This document shows, piece after piece, positions 21,268 through 32,666 of a DNA stretch of 64,000 bases (the stretch's first letter is position 1; each line of letters opens with the position of its first letter). The position numbers and the translations under genes were made by a program. The stretch is taken from positions 110,066,276 through 110,130,275 of the forward strand of contig NC_092048.1 of NCBI RefSeq assembly GCF_003086295.3, given 5' to 3'. The notes beneath the pieces are model-generated. The model was not told the origin of the DNA. It did not search any database and worked only from the letters and a program-made list of their open reading frames with translations. Source of the stretch: Arachis hypogaea. Taxonomy: Eukaryota; Streptophyta; Magnoliopsida; Fabales; Fabaceae.

Positions 21268-23606
21268 TCATGGAGCCTCACAGATGTTCAGAGCATTGTT
21301 GAGACTTCCCAACACCAAACTTAGAGTTTGGATATGGGAGTTCAACACCAACCTTAGGGTTTGGTTGTGGCCTCCTAACACGAAACTTAGAGTTTGACTG
21401 TGGGGCTTTGGTTGACTCTGCAGTGAGAGAAGCTTTTCATGCTTCCTCTCCATGGTTACAGAAGGAGATCCTTGAGTTTTAAACACAAGGTTGTCCTCAT
21501 TCAGTTGAAGGATCAATTCTCCTCTGTCCACATCAATCACAGCTTTTGCTGTAGCTAGGAAGGGTCTTTCAAGGATGATGGATTCATCCTCATCCTTCCC
21601 AGTGTCTAGGATTATGAAGTCAGCAGGGATGTAAAGGCCTTCAACCTTTACTAGCACGTCCTCTACTTGTCCATAAGCCTGTTTTCTTGAGTTTTCTGCC
21701 ATCTCTAATGAGAATTTGGCAGCCTGTACCTCAAAGATTCCCAATTTCTCCATTACAGAGAGTGGCATGAGATTTATCCCTGATCCAAGGTCACATAGAG
21801 CCTTCTTAAAGGTCATGGTGCCTATAGTAAAGGTATTAAGAACTTTCCAGGATCCTATTTCTTCTGAGGCAATCTCAGTTGATCCTGATCACTCAGTTCA
21901 TTGATGAGCAAGGGAGGTTCATCTTCCCAAGTCTCATTACCAAATAATTTGGCATTCAGCTTCATGATTGCACCAAGGTACTTGGCAACTTGCTCTTCAG
22001 TGACATCTTCATTCTCTTCAGAAGAAGAATACTCATCAGAGCTCATGAATGGCATAAGGAGGTTCAAAGGAATTTCTATGGTCTCTAGATGAGCCTCAGA
22101 TTCCTTTGGTTCCTCAAAGGGATACTCCTTATTGGTCACTGGACGTCTCAGGAGGTCTTCCTCACTAGGATTCACGTCCTCCTCCTCCCTTGTAGGTTTG
22201 GCCATGATGGTCAAATCAATGGCCTTGCACTCTCTCTTTGGATTTTCTTCTTTATTGCTTGGGAGAGTACTAGGAGGAGTTTCAGTGACCCTTTTACTCA
22301 GCTAGCCCACTTGTGCCTCCAAATTTCTAATGGAGGACCTTGTTTTATTCATGAAACTTACAGTGGTGTTAGATAGATCAGAGATTGTATTTGCTAAGCT
22401 AGATAGATTCTGCTCAGAATTCTCTGTCTATTGCTGAGTGGATGATGGAAAAGGTTTGCTATTGCTAAACCTGTTTCTTCCACCATTATTAAAGCCTTGT
22501 TGAGGCTTTTGTTGATCCTTTCATGAGAAATTTGGATGATTTCTCCATGAGAGATTATAGGTGTTTCCATAGGGTTCACCCATGTAATTCACCTCTGCTA
22601 TTGCAGGGTTCTCAGGATCATAAGCTTCTTCTTCAGAAGATGCCTCTTTAGTACTGTTGGATGATTCCTTCAATCCATTCAGACTCTGAGAGATCATATT
22701 GACTTGCTGAGTTAATATTTTATTCTGAGCCAATATGGCATTCAGAGTATCAATTTCAAGAACTCCCTTCCTCATAGGCGTCCCATTATTCACAGGATTC
22801 CTTTCAAAAGTGTACATGAACTGGTTATTTGCAACCATGTCAATGAGTTCTTGAGGTTCTGTAGGCGTTTTCTTTAGGTGAATGGATCCGCCTGCAGAAT
22901 GGTCCAATAACATCTTTGATAATTCAGACAGACCATCATAGAATATATCCAGGATGGTCCATTCTGAAAGCATGTCAGAAGGACACTTTTTGGTCAGTTC
23001 CTAGTATCTCTCCCAAGCTTCATAGAGGGATTTACCTTCTTTCTGTTTGAAGGTTTGAATATCCACTCTAAGCTTGCTAAGCTTTTGAGGAGGAAAGAAC
23101 TTGGCTAAGAAAGCCGTGACCAGCTTATCCCAAGAGTTCAGGCTATCTTTAGGTTGAGAATCCAACCATATTCTAGCTCTGTCTCTTACAGCAAACGGGA
23201 AAAGCATAAGCCTGTAGACCTCGGGATCAACCCCATTGGTCTTAACAGTATCACAGATATGCAAGAATTCAGTTAAGAACTGAAAAGGATCTTCGGATGG
23301 AAGTCCATGAAACTTGCAGTTCTGTTGCATTAGAGAAACTAATTGAGGTTTCAGCTCAAAATTGTTTGCTCTAATGGCAGGGATTGAGATGCTTCTTCCA
23401 TGTAAATTGGAATTTGGTGCAGTGAAGTCACCAAGCATCTTCCTTGCATTGTTATTATTTTCGGCCATGTTTTCTTCTTTTTCAAAGATTTCTGTCAGAT
23501 TTTCTCCAGAGAGTTGTGCTTTGGCTTCCCTTAGCTTCCTCTTCAGAGTCCTTTCAGGTTCAGGATCAGCTTCAACAAGAATGTTCTTATCCTTGTTCCT
23601 GCTCAT
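21268..23606 (-). pseudogene. Element C gag-protease, interrupted
   Basis: The start at 23606 reads MSRNKDKNILVEADPEPER, the same N-terminus as element E. The gag core is intact to 23001 (PFAVRDRARIWLDSQPKDS, SKLRVDIQTF), where a TAG follows SLYEAWERY. Further breaks lie near 22521, 22394-22214 and 21855-21816. The protease has KALCDLGSGINLMPLS at 21268-21816, and a tail encodes repeats from the AAGTTTGGTGT motif. No RT follows. By comparison with E, it is a recent copy killed by point mutations. Confidence 0.87.
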
Positions 23607-25155
23607 ATGAAAAAGAAAAAAACAGAAAAGAAAATATGGAATCCTCTATGTCACAGTATAGAGATTTCTTTATGTGAGTATAAGAATAAAAGAATAGAAG
23701 AAGAGAAATTCGAACACCAAGAGGAAGAGAGGGTTCGAATTTTGAGATGAAGAGAAGTGTTAGTAAATAAATAAATAAATAAATAATTAGAAGGAGATGA
23801 GAGAGAGGGAATTTCGAAAATTAATTAAATAAAAAATAAAATTTAAAGTTAAATTTCGAAAATTAAAATTGAAATCAAATTAAATTAAAATTAAAACAAT
23901 TAGTTAAATAAAAAAAAGAATTTTGAAAAAGAGGGAAAGGATTTTCGAAAATTAGAAAGAGAGAGATAGTTAGGTAGTTTTGAAAAAGATATGATTGAAA
24001 CAAAAAGATAAGATTGATTGAAAAAGATTTGAAAATTAATTTTGAAAAGATAAGAAGTTAGAAAAGATTTTGAAATTGATTTTGAAAACGATGTGATTGA
24101 AATTTATTTTGAAAAAGATTTGAAAAAGAAATTTAAAAAGATTTGATTTTAAAAATTAAAGTTGATTACTTGACTAACAAGAAACAAAAAGATTTGATTT
24201 TAAAATTTAAAGATTGAACCTTTCTTATTAGGCAAGTAACAAACTTAATATTTTTGAATCAATCACATTAATTGTTAGCATTAAAATAAAAAATATGAAA
24301 TAGAAATAAGAAAAAAATTTTGAAAATCAAATTGAAATTTTCGAAATTATGAAAGAAAAAGTGAAAAAGATTTGATTTTTGAAAAAGATTTGAAAAAGGT
24401 TGAATTTTTAAATTGAAAATTTGATTTGACTCATAAGAAACAACTAAATTTTAAAAATTTTTGAAAAAGTCAACTCAAATTTTCGAAATTTATGAGTGAA
24501 ATAAGAGAAAGATATTTTTTTGATTTTTGAATTTTCAATGAAGAAAGAGAAAAACAACCCAAAGACTCAAAACATGAAAATTATGAATCAAAATAACTAA
24601 TGCATGCAAGAACACTTTGAATGTCAAGATGAACACCAAGAATACTTTGAAGATCATGATGAACATCAAGTATGTATTTTTGAAAAATTTTCAATAAAAG
24701 AAAACATGCAAGACACCAAACTTAGAAATTTTTAATAATTAGACACTAAGAAATTAAAAATGCATATGAAAAACAAGAAAAGATACCAAACAAGAAATTT
24801 TAAAGATCAAACAAGAAGACTTACCAAGAACAACTTGAAGATCATGAAGAACACCATGCATGATTTTTCAAAAAATGCAAGAAAGAGATAAACATGCAAT
24901 TGACACCAAACTTAAAAGTTGACTCTAGACTCAAGCAAGAAACACAAAAAATATTTTTGATTTTATGATTTTGTAAATTTTTTTTTGTATTTTTCAAAAA
25001 TTAATTGGGAAAAACGAAAAAAGAATTTTTTTTTGTATTTTTCAAAAATAAGAAATAAAAAGCTTAAAATTAAAATAAAATTACCTAATCTGAGCAACAA
25101 GATGAACCGTCAGTTGTCCAAACTCGAACAATCCCCTGCAACGGCGCCAAAAACT
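23607..25155 (-). other. Element C leader and tRNA-Asp PBS
   Basis: About 1.5 kb of very AT-rich leader, with the plus strand dominated by GAAAAAGATTTGAAAA-like text (so the RNA is U/C-rich). ACACCAAACTTA copies occur near 24713 and 24910. A (TAAA)n run is at 23764-23790. PBS is the complement of 25132-25149 (TGGCGCCGTTGCAGGGGA), one mismatch from the tRNA-Asp PBS. Confidence 0.8.
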
Positions 25156-26840
25156 TGGTGCGCAGAAATCGTGACGGTTCCATTCCTTGGTAACGGCACT
25201 GAAAACTTTATACGCACGTTCATAATCTTAATTCTTTGTCACAACTTCGCACAACTAACCAGCAAGTGTACTGGGTCGTCCAAGTAATAAACCTTACGTG
25301 AGTAAGGGTCGATCCCACGGAGATTGTCGGCTTGAAGCAAGCTATGGTCACCTTGTAAATCTCAGTCAGGCGGATTCAAATGTATTAAGAGATTATAGTG
25401 TACTAAAAGATAATTAAAATAGGATAGAGATACTTATGTAATTTATTGGTGAGAGTTTCAGATAAGCGTATAGAGATGCTTTCGTTCCTCTGAACCTTTG
25501 CTTTCCTACTATCTTCATCCAACCATTCCTACTCCTTTCCATGGCAAGCTTTATGTAGGGCATCACCGTTGTCAATGGCTACATCCCATCCTCTCTGTGA
25601 AAATGGTTCAATGCGCTGTCACTGCATGGCTAATCATCTGGCGGTTCTCGATCATACTGGAATAGGATTTACTATCCTTTTACGTCTGTCACTACGCCCA
25701 GCACTCGCGAGTTTGAAGCTCATCACAGCCATCCCTTCCCAGATCCTACTCGGAATACCACAGACAAGGTTTAGACTTTCCGGATCTCAAGAATGGCCAT
25801 CCATGGGTTCTAACTTATACCATGAAGATTCTAATATCTCGGACTCGGTCCTCTGTATTAGATATCTAAGAGATACTCATTCTAGCTTGTTTGCATGTAG
25901 AACGGAAGTGTTTGTCAGGCATGCGTTCATAGGTTGGGAATGATGATAACTGTCACGATCATCATATTCATATTGAAGTGCGAATGAATATCTTAGAATC
26001 AGAATAAGCTTGAATTGAATAGAAAAAACGATAGTACTTTGTATTAATTCATGAGGAACAACAGAGCTCCACACCTTAATCTATGGTGTGTAGAAACTCT
26101 ACCGTTGAAAATACATAAGTGATGAAGGTTCAGGCATGGCCGAATGGCCAGCCCTCAAACGTGATCTAAAGATGAAACTAAAGATGTTCCAAAGATGTTC
26201 CAAAAGATGTGAATACAATAGCAAAAAGTCCTATTTATGCTAAACTAGTTACTAGGGTTTACAGAAATGAGTAAATGATGCAGAAATCCACTTCCGGGGC
26301 CCACTTGGTGTGTGCTTGGGCTGAGCATTGAGCTTTACACGTGTAGAGGCTTCTCTTGGAGTTGAACGCCAGTTTGTAACCTGTTTCTGGCATTTAGCTC
26401 CACTTTGCAACTTGTTTCTGGCGTTTGACTCCAGAATGCAGCATGGAACTTGTGTTCAATGCCAGTTTACGTCATCTATCCTTAATCAAAGTATGGACTA
26501 TTATATATTGTTGGAAAGCTCTGAATGTCTACTTTCCAACGCAATTGAGAGCGCGCTATTTGAAGTTCTGTAGCTCCAGAGAATCCACTTTGAGTGCAGG
26601 AAGGTCAGAATCCAACAGCATCTGCAGTCCTTCTTCAACCTCTGAATCTGATTTTTGCTCAAGTCCCTCAATTTCAGCCAGAAAATACCTGAAATCACAG
26701 AAAAATACACAAACTCATAGTAAAGTCCAGAAATGTGAATTTTAATTAAAAACTAATAAAAATATACTAAAAATTAACTAAATCATACTTAAAACTATGT
26801 AAAAATAATGCCAAAAAGCGTATAAATTATCCGCTCATCA
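25156..26840 (-). mobile_element. Element C 5' LTR
   Basis: Same ends as the 3' copy and only scattered substitutions by eye. A TATA-like GCATAAATAG (minus, 26231-26240) lies about 600 bp from the U3 start. The module at 26511-26539 and palindromes at 26350-26466 are kept, some degraded (GTGTTCAATGCCAG). Confidence 0.92.
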
Positions 26841-27691
26841 GACATGCATCTAGTATGTGAGAATAGCGGCTACAACAGAATTGACCAAGTAGAATCTACC
26901 TGTCCGGTTGAGAAAACTCCCTTTCCAACTTGCTAGTCTAATCCGAATCTTATCCAGGATACTATTGAAAGCTGAATAAGTCACCTTAGAATGACTAAGG
27001 ATAACCCCAAGATACTTGTCTATGTCTTGAAAAAATTTGATGGAGGACACTACAATGAAGATCTCTTTCCTTGTCGCAGAGACATTCTTGGAGCAAAGTG
27101 TTTTATACTTCTCCACATTAATCTTCATCCCAGATACTTTGCAAAATTTTTCAAACCACCATCACATTTTGCACTTGTCTCTTTGTAGCTTTACAGAATA
27201 AAAGTAAATCATCTGTAAATATTAAGTGAGATATTCTTGGTCTTCTTCTAGAAACAACAACCAGCTCCCACAAGCTTAGATAAACCTGATGACTAATATA
27301 ACATGCCACTCTCTCCATACACAATACAAAAAGATAGGGTGACATGGGGTCTCCTTGCCTAAGACTCTGACTAGGAGTAAAGTCATTCAGACGATTCCCA
27401 TTACAAAGAATAGACAAGGAGAAAGTAGTGTACAATTCATAATCAAATTGAATGTAGGATTGGAAAAACCAAAGTTCAGAAGGGTATGAGCTAAAAATTT
27501 CAAATCAACTCTGTCATAAGCTTTCTCCATATTAATCTTAAAGGTCAGGGTGCCTTTCTTGGATTTAGTCTTCTTCATAAAGTGAAGAATCTCTTGCACA
27601 ATAATGATATTGTCAGGAGTTCCTCATCCCAGAATAAACCTGCCTTAAAGCGAGCTAATAATCTCCGCAAGATGAGGACATAGCCTATTAA
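26841..27691 (-). pseudogene. LINE ORF2, reverse transcriptase part
   Basis: Three overlapping broken frames encode non-LTR RT motifs in order: NMEKAYDRVDLKFL, LRQGDPMSPYLFVLCME, the active-site box HLIFTDDLLLFCKA (FTDD where most plant LINEs have FADD), then SSIKFFQDIDKYLGV and WKGSFLNRTGRFYLVNSV. It is cut on the right by an hAT insertion and on the left by element C. Confidence 0.88.
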
Positions 27692-28234
27692 TAGGGGTGT
27701 TCATGGATCAAATCCAATCCGCATATCCGCGGTGTTTATCCGAATCCGATCCAAAAGTTGCGGATATAGATCTGATCCACAAGGCTATCAGATTGGATCC
27801 GATCCGATCCACATATTAATAAGATCAGATTGCGGATTTTGTGTAGGTATCCACATATTCGATCCGCATATCCGCAAAAATAAAGAAATAAATAAGTAAA
27901 TATTCCTTTTATGTTTTATTTCAACTAATAATTATCATATATGTTGTGTTATTTTAATTTATTATTTAAAAAAAGTATGTTAGTATTATTTTAAGAGTAA
28001 ACATATTTAAAAGAATAGAAAAAATGAATTTTATTGATATTTTTTAAATAAAAATAAGCTTTTAAAAATATTTTTTGTGTTTTACGGATATCCGATATCC
28101 GATCCGATTCGCAAATGTGCAGATTGGATCCAGGCTAAAAAAACTGCGGATATTGGATCTGATCCGATCCGATATTTTTCGTACGGATCGGATAGTAATT
28201 TTGGCCATATCCGATCCGATCCGCATTCAGTCCA
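27692..28234. mobile_element. hAT-type non-autonomous element (MITE), 543 bp
   Basis: Exact 8-bp duplication CCTATTAA at 27684-27691 and 28235-28242, as for hAT. The element starts TAGGGGTGTTCATGG and ends CATTCAGTCCA; terminal repeats are weak. Both ends hold many GGATCCGATCC / GGATATCCGC units in inverted order, with an AT-rich middle (27890-28070). It has no coding capacity. It interrupts LINE RT sequence cleanly. Confidence 0.8.
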
Positions 28235-29778
28235 CCTATTAACAAGGACCTTCGTGTTGATCTTATAAACCACATTGTAGAGACTAATCAGCCTAAAGTT
28301 CTTCATAGATACCAGCGTTTCAACCTTCAAAATATGAACTAGTAAAGCTCCATCATCCTTGGATCAAAAGAAACACCGGAGAACACCTACTTAACCATAT
28401 TTTGAAGAAGAAAGCTTGGAACCCATTAGGACCAAGAGATCTTTTAAAAGATTCATGTGAAAAACAGCTGTCCTTACTTTCTCCATAGTAACTGGTGTTG
28501 TAAGATCATCGCAAGCTTCTTCATGTAGAGAAGGGAGAGGCACCTCACCAAGACAACCCAAATCAACATAATCCAAATGATAGAATAAGCTTTTGTATAA
28601 AGACTCTACTTTCCGACTTAGAACCTCCAGGTCTGTCTCCCACACCCCATCCTTGAAGAAAGGCCATGAATCTTATTATGCTTCCTTCACACAAGAGTTT
28701 GAACATGAAAGAATCTTGATCTCCGAACCTTAGCCACTATTCTCTAGACTTTTGGAACCATAGGAGCTCTTTTTGCACTAGAGTATTATTATAATCATCA
28801 ATCAATTTTTGCTCTTTCTGATGAAAATAAATGCTATCCACTACTTCCAAATGCTTCTGCAAATTATTAATCTGGTGTTCCAATTCACAGTTTCTAACAA
28901 AAATGTTACCGAACACCTTCGAATTAAACTCTAAGGAATTCTTCAGCACTTCCGAAAGCTTGCGATGAATTCCTCCATTACCAGACCACCATGATTGGTT
29001 CACAAAATTCTTGTACTCGAGATGAGTAGCCCAAGCAGCAATAAATTGAAATGGTTGATTCCTTTTAGGATGAGGACGACCTTTACAATACACCAGGATA
29101 GGACAATGATCAGACTGAAGCACATTTAAAACTTCTGCATAGGCCTCTTGAAAGATAGGTAACCAACCACTATTTATACAAACCCGGTCAAACTTTTTTG
29201 CCACGTATAAGTTTTTTACCCTCTTGTACCAAGAAAACTGTCTTCCAATAGTCTTCAGATTAAACAAACCACTATCCCTTAATAAAACAGCAAACGTGTC
29301 TACTTTTGATGAGAAAATTGGCAACCCTTAATTCATGAGAAAATATGACTTTATTAAAATCACAAAAAACAATCCAAGGTCCTTAGAAAATCATGGACTA
29401 TGAAACAAGATAATCCCAAAGAAGAACCCTTTTATTAAATTGGGGGCTACCATAAATACCACAACACCTCCAAATCAAATTATCAAACTGAACTTTAACT
29501 GTAACACCCTGATTAAAAGTATCAATGAACTTACAACAAGCACCCTGCATAGATGATAGAAACCAAATACCCCCTTTATGCCCCTTCACTTCCACTATAC
29601 CAATAGAGTGATACCTAAGTCTTTTTTAGAATACTTTCAAAAGTTAAAAAGGAAAGTGAGTTTCAACCACAATAAAAAAATAGGTATAAATTTTTTAACA
29701 AATTTTTTACAATGCACCCGGACTAACTTATGAGAAGAACCCCCTAATATTCAAAATAATCATATTTAAACTATTCAT
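28235..29778 (-). pseudogene. LINE ORF2, endonuclease and start of RT
   Basis: A probable start near 29778 leads into MIILNIRG, the beginning of the AP-type endonuclease. It continues with WRCCGIYGSP (29398-29595), GRQFSWYKR, FDRVCINSGW and LQSDHCPILVYC (the SDHxP box; 28737-29324), then a linker and the RT entry NFRLISLYNVVYKINTKVLVNR (28250-28330). Several frameshifts and stops make it a pseudogene. The endonuclease nicks target DNA for target-primed reverse transcription in L1-type LINEs. Confidence 0.85.
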
Positions 29779-30930
29779 AAAAAATAGGGACAAAATAAAT
29801 AAGAACATAATACACTAAATAGAATCACCAACCTCAACAGGTAGTTTGTCCTGCGGTGCTAGCGCTCTCTGATCCACAATAATTGTCACCATTGGACCCC
29901 CTAATGCTGCACCCGCCACCATGCTTCCATCTACTGAGGTGCCCTCTTTTGCGCTGCCATTTCTATCAACTGGATAGTTCTACAGGGAGGAAGATTGGGG
30001 CACTTCCGGAGAGAAATTTCACAACGTGTAGGAGTTTTGTGCGATGGAGATGACACATTTTCATGTTTTCCTTGCTGTCCCATCCTAATTCAAATTGATT
30101 TGCATCCATCACCATGCAAATTGGGCCTTGGGACCCTTCTCAAACTACACTTGTGCTGCCTTCCATCTTGGGCCTTTAAACTTGACTTAAGACCCATTGT
30201 GAATTTTTTCTTAGGCAGAACTTGTTGCCAGCCCTCTCCATCATCCATGCATGCCTCATTAACGTGAACATCATGCATGTGAAGAGCCGATGATCCCACT
30301 CCCGTATCATTTCCTTTAACAACTTCTGATTTCTCGACCAAATCACGAGAATTCTCGCCCAAATCATGAGCTTCTGATTCAACCTCTTTTTGAATTTCTT
30401 AATCATTGTGTGACATCGGTGTCAGGGCTTCATAATTCTTTCCATCACCGAAAGCATTACCCTTTCCTTCTGAGTATTCTTTCTCCATGCACAATGATTT
30501 GTCATGCCTATACTGTGTACAAGTAAAACAAATCAACTGTAAGCTCACTTACTCCACTTCTTGAGTGCCCTCCACAATAATATGTTTGATTACTAGCAAC
30601 CCTATGTTAATCTGAACATAAGCTCGAGCATATCTCGTTCTGTAAGCTTTGTGGCCAAGTCCACTTTTACTAGAACTTCTATTGCAGATGCAATTCGCAG
30701 CATTGCTTGTTCATGGTAGCACCAAATCGGAAGTTCCAAAACCTGAATCCATACTAGCGTTGATCCGAAGGACTGTTCAGATGGCCTAAAGTCCACATCC
30801 CATAGCTTTAGTGCGACATAGTGACTGTCGATCAACCAAAGACCACCAAGCATGACCTTCTCATGATCTGTGGCAACATTGAATTTAACCAAAAAATACC
30901 CAAATTCTATGTCCAACAAATCAAACCCTC
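29779..30930 (-). pseudogene. LINE ORF1, C-terminal part with zinc knuckle
   Basis: From 30930 the minus strand encodes a DUF4283-type RNA-binding segment (FDLLDIEFGYFLVKF, ATDHEKVMLGGLWLID, WIQVLELPIWCYHEQAMLRI). It ends at about 30485-30530 with CFTCTQYRHDKSLC, a perfect CX2CX4HX4C knuckle. A hydrophilic C-terminus with GEGWQQVLPKK follows (30090-30362). Frames shift several times. The N-terminal part lies 32 kb away at 63345 onward, separated by element D and its passengers. Confidence 0.8.
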
Positions 30931-32463
30931 TGGTGCACGAAATTACAATCACACTTTTGCAATTCCGCACAACTAACCAGCAAGTGCACTGGGTCGTCCA
31001 AGTAATACCTTACGTGAGTAAGGGTCGATCCCATGGAGATTGTCGGCTTGAAGCAAGCTATGGTTATATTGTAATTCTTAGTCAGGATATTAGTAATGAT
31101 TCTTAGTTTTAATTGTAAAAAGTAAAAAAACATGAAATAAATAATACTTGTTATGTAGTAATGGAGAACATGTTGAGGTTTTGGAGATGCTCTGTCTTCT
31201 GAATCTCTGCTTTCCTACTGTCTTCTTCTTCACGCACGCAAGGCTCCTTCCATGGCAAGTTGTATGTTGGTGGATCACCGTTGTCAATGGTTACCATCCG
31301 TCCTCTCAGCAAAAATGGTCCAAATGCACTGTCACCGCACGGCTAATCATCTGTCGGTTCTCACTCATGTCAGAATAGGATCCATTGATCCTTTTGCGTC
31401 TGTCACTACGCCCAACACTCGCGAGTTTGAAGCTCGTCACAGTCATCCCATGCCAGATCCCACTCAGAATACCACAGACAAGGTTTAGACGTTCTGAATC
31501 TCAAGAATGCTGCCAATTGATTCTAGCTTATACCACGAAGGCTCTGATCTGAACCAGGAGGCTAAGAGATATGCACTCAATCTAAGGTAGAATGGAGGTG
31601 GTTGTCAGGCACGCGTTCATAGGTTGAGAATGGTGATGAGTGTCACAGATCATCACATTCATCAAGTTGAAGTGCGAATGAATATCTTAGAATAGAAACA
31701 AGCGTGATTGAATAGAAAACAGAAATAATTGCATTAATCCATCAAGACACAGCAGAGCTCCTCACCCCCAACCATGGGATTTAGAGACTCATGGCGTAGA
31801 AGATACAAAATTCAGATGTAAAATGTCATGAGGTACAAAATGAATCACTAAAAGTAGTTTTTATAATAAACTAGTGACCTAGGGTTACAGAAAATGAATA
31901 AGCTAGAATAGTTAGTGTAGAAATCCACTTCCGGGGCCCACTTGGTGTGTGCTTGGGCTGAGCATTGAAGCTTTCACATGTAGAGACTTTTCTTGGAGTT
32001 AAACACCAGCTTTTGTGCCACTTTGGGCGTTTAACTTCAGCTTTTATGCCGGTTCTGGCGTTTAACGCCAGAATAGGGTAGAAAGTTGGCGTTTAAACGC
32101 CAGTTTTCATCATCAAAACTCGATCAAAGTATGGACTATTATATATTTCTGGAAAGCCCAAGATGTCTACCTTCCAACACAATTGAGAGCGTGCCAATTG
32201 GGCTTCTGTAGCACGAGAAAATCCATTTCGAGTGCAGGAGGGTCAGAATCCAACAGCATCTGCAGTCCTTTTTCAGCCTCTGAATCAGATTTTTGCTCGG
32301 GTCCCTCAATTTCAGCCAGAAAATACCTGAAATCACAGAAAAACACACAAGCTCATAGTAAAGTCTAGAAATATAAATTTTGAATAAAAACTAATAAAAA
32401 TAGAATAAAAAGTAACTGAAAAATAGAATAATGCCAAAAAGCGTACAAATTATCCGCTCATCA
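30931..32463 (-). mobile_element. Element D 3' LTR, 1533 bp
   Basis: Plus strand TGGTGCACGAAATTACAATC...ATCCGCTCATCA. Conserved U5 hairpin text (CCTTACGTGAGTAAGG), palindromes at 31985-32103 and a slightly degraded TGGAAAG module at 32150-32177. It matches the D 5' LTR and the F LTRs more closely than those of C or E. Confidence 0.9.
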
Positions 32464-32666
32464 CAACACTAAACTTAAATTGTTGCTTGTCCTCAAAAAA
32501 CTGAAAAAAATAGGATAAAAATAAGAGAATATACTATAAATTCCATGATATCAATGAAGCTTAGTTCAAATTAGATGAGCGGGGCTTGCAGCTTTTTGCT
32601 TCTGAACAGTCTTGGCATCTCACTTTTTCCTTTGAAGTTCAGAATGATTGGCATCTATAAGAACTC
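32464..32666 (-). other. Element D 3' untranslated region, distal piece
   Basis: Starts ACAACACTAAACTTAAATTG plus TTGCTTGTCCTCAA next to the LTR. It ends in AACTC (32662-32666), which is duplicated at 43516-43520 on the far side of element E. Confidence 0.85.

Larger units (their letters stand above)
16403..26840 (-). mobile_element. Element C: complete non-autonomous Athila-like element, 10.4 kb
   Basis: It is flanked by the 5-bp target duplication GACAT (16398-16402 and 26841-26845). LTRs of 1684 bp (16403-18086) and 1685 bp (25156-26840) are near identical by eye. Minus-strand order: 5' LTR, PBS, long leader, gag-protease pseudogene, palindrome spacer, ORF3 with two stops, 3' untranslated region, 3' LTR. 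RT, RNase H and integrase are absent, so it would depend on proteins from another element. Confidence 0.93.
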
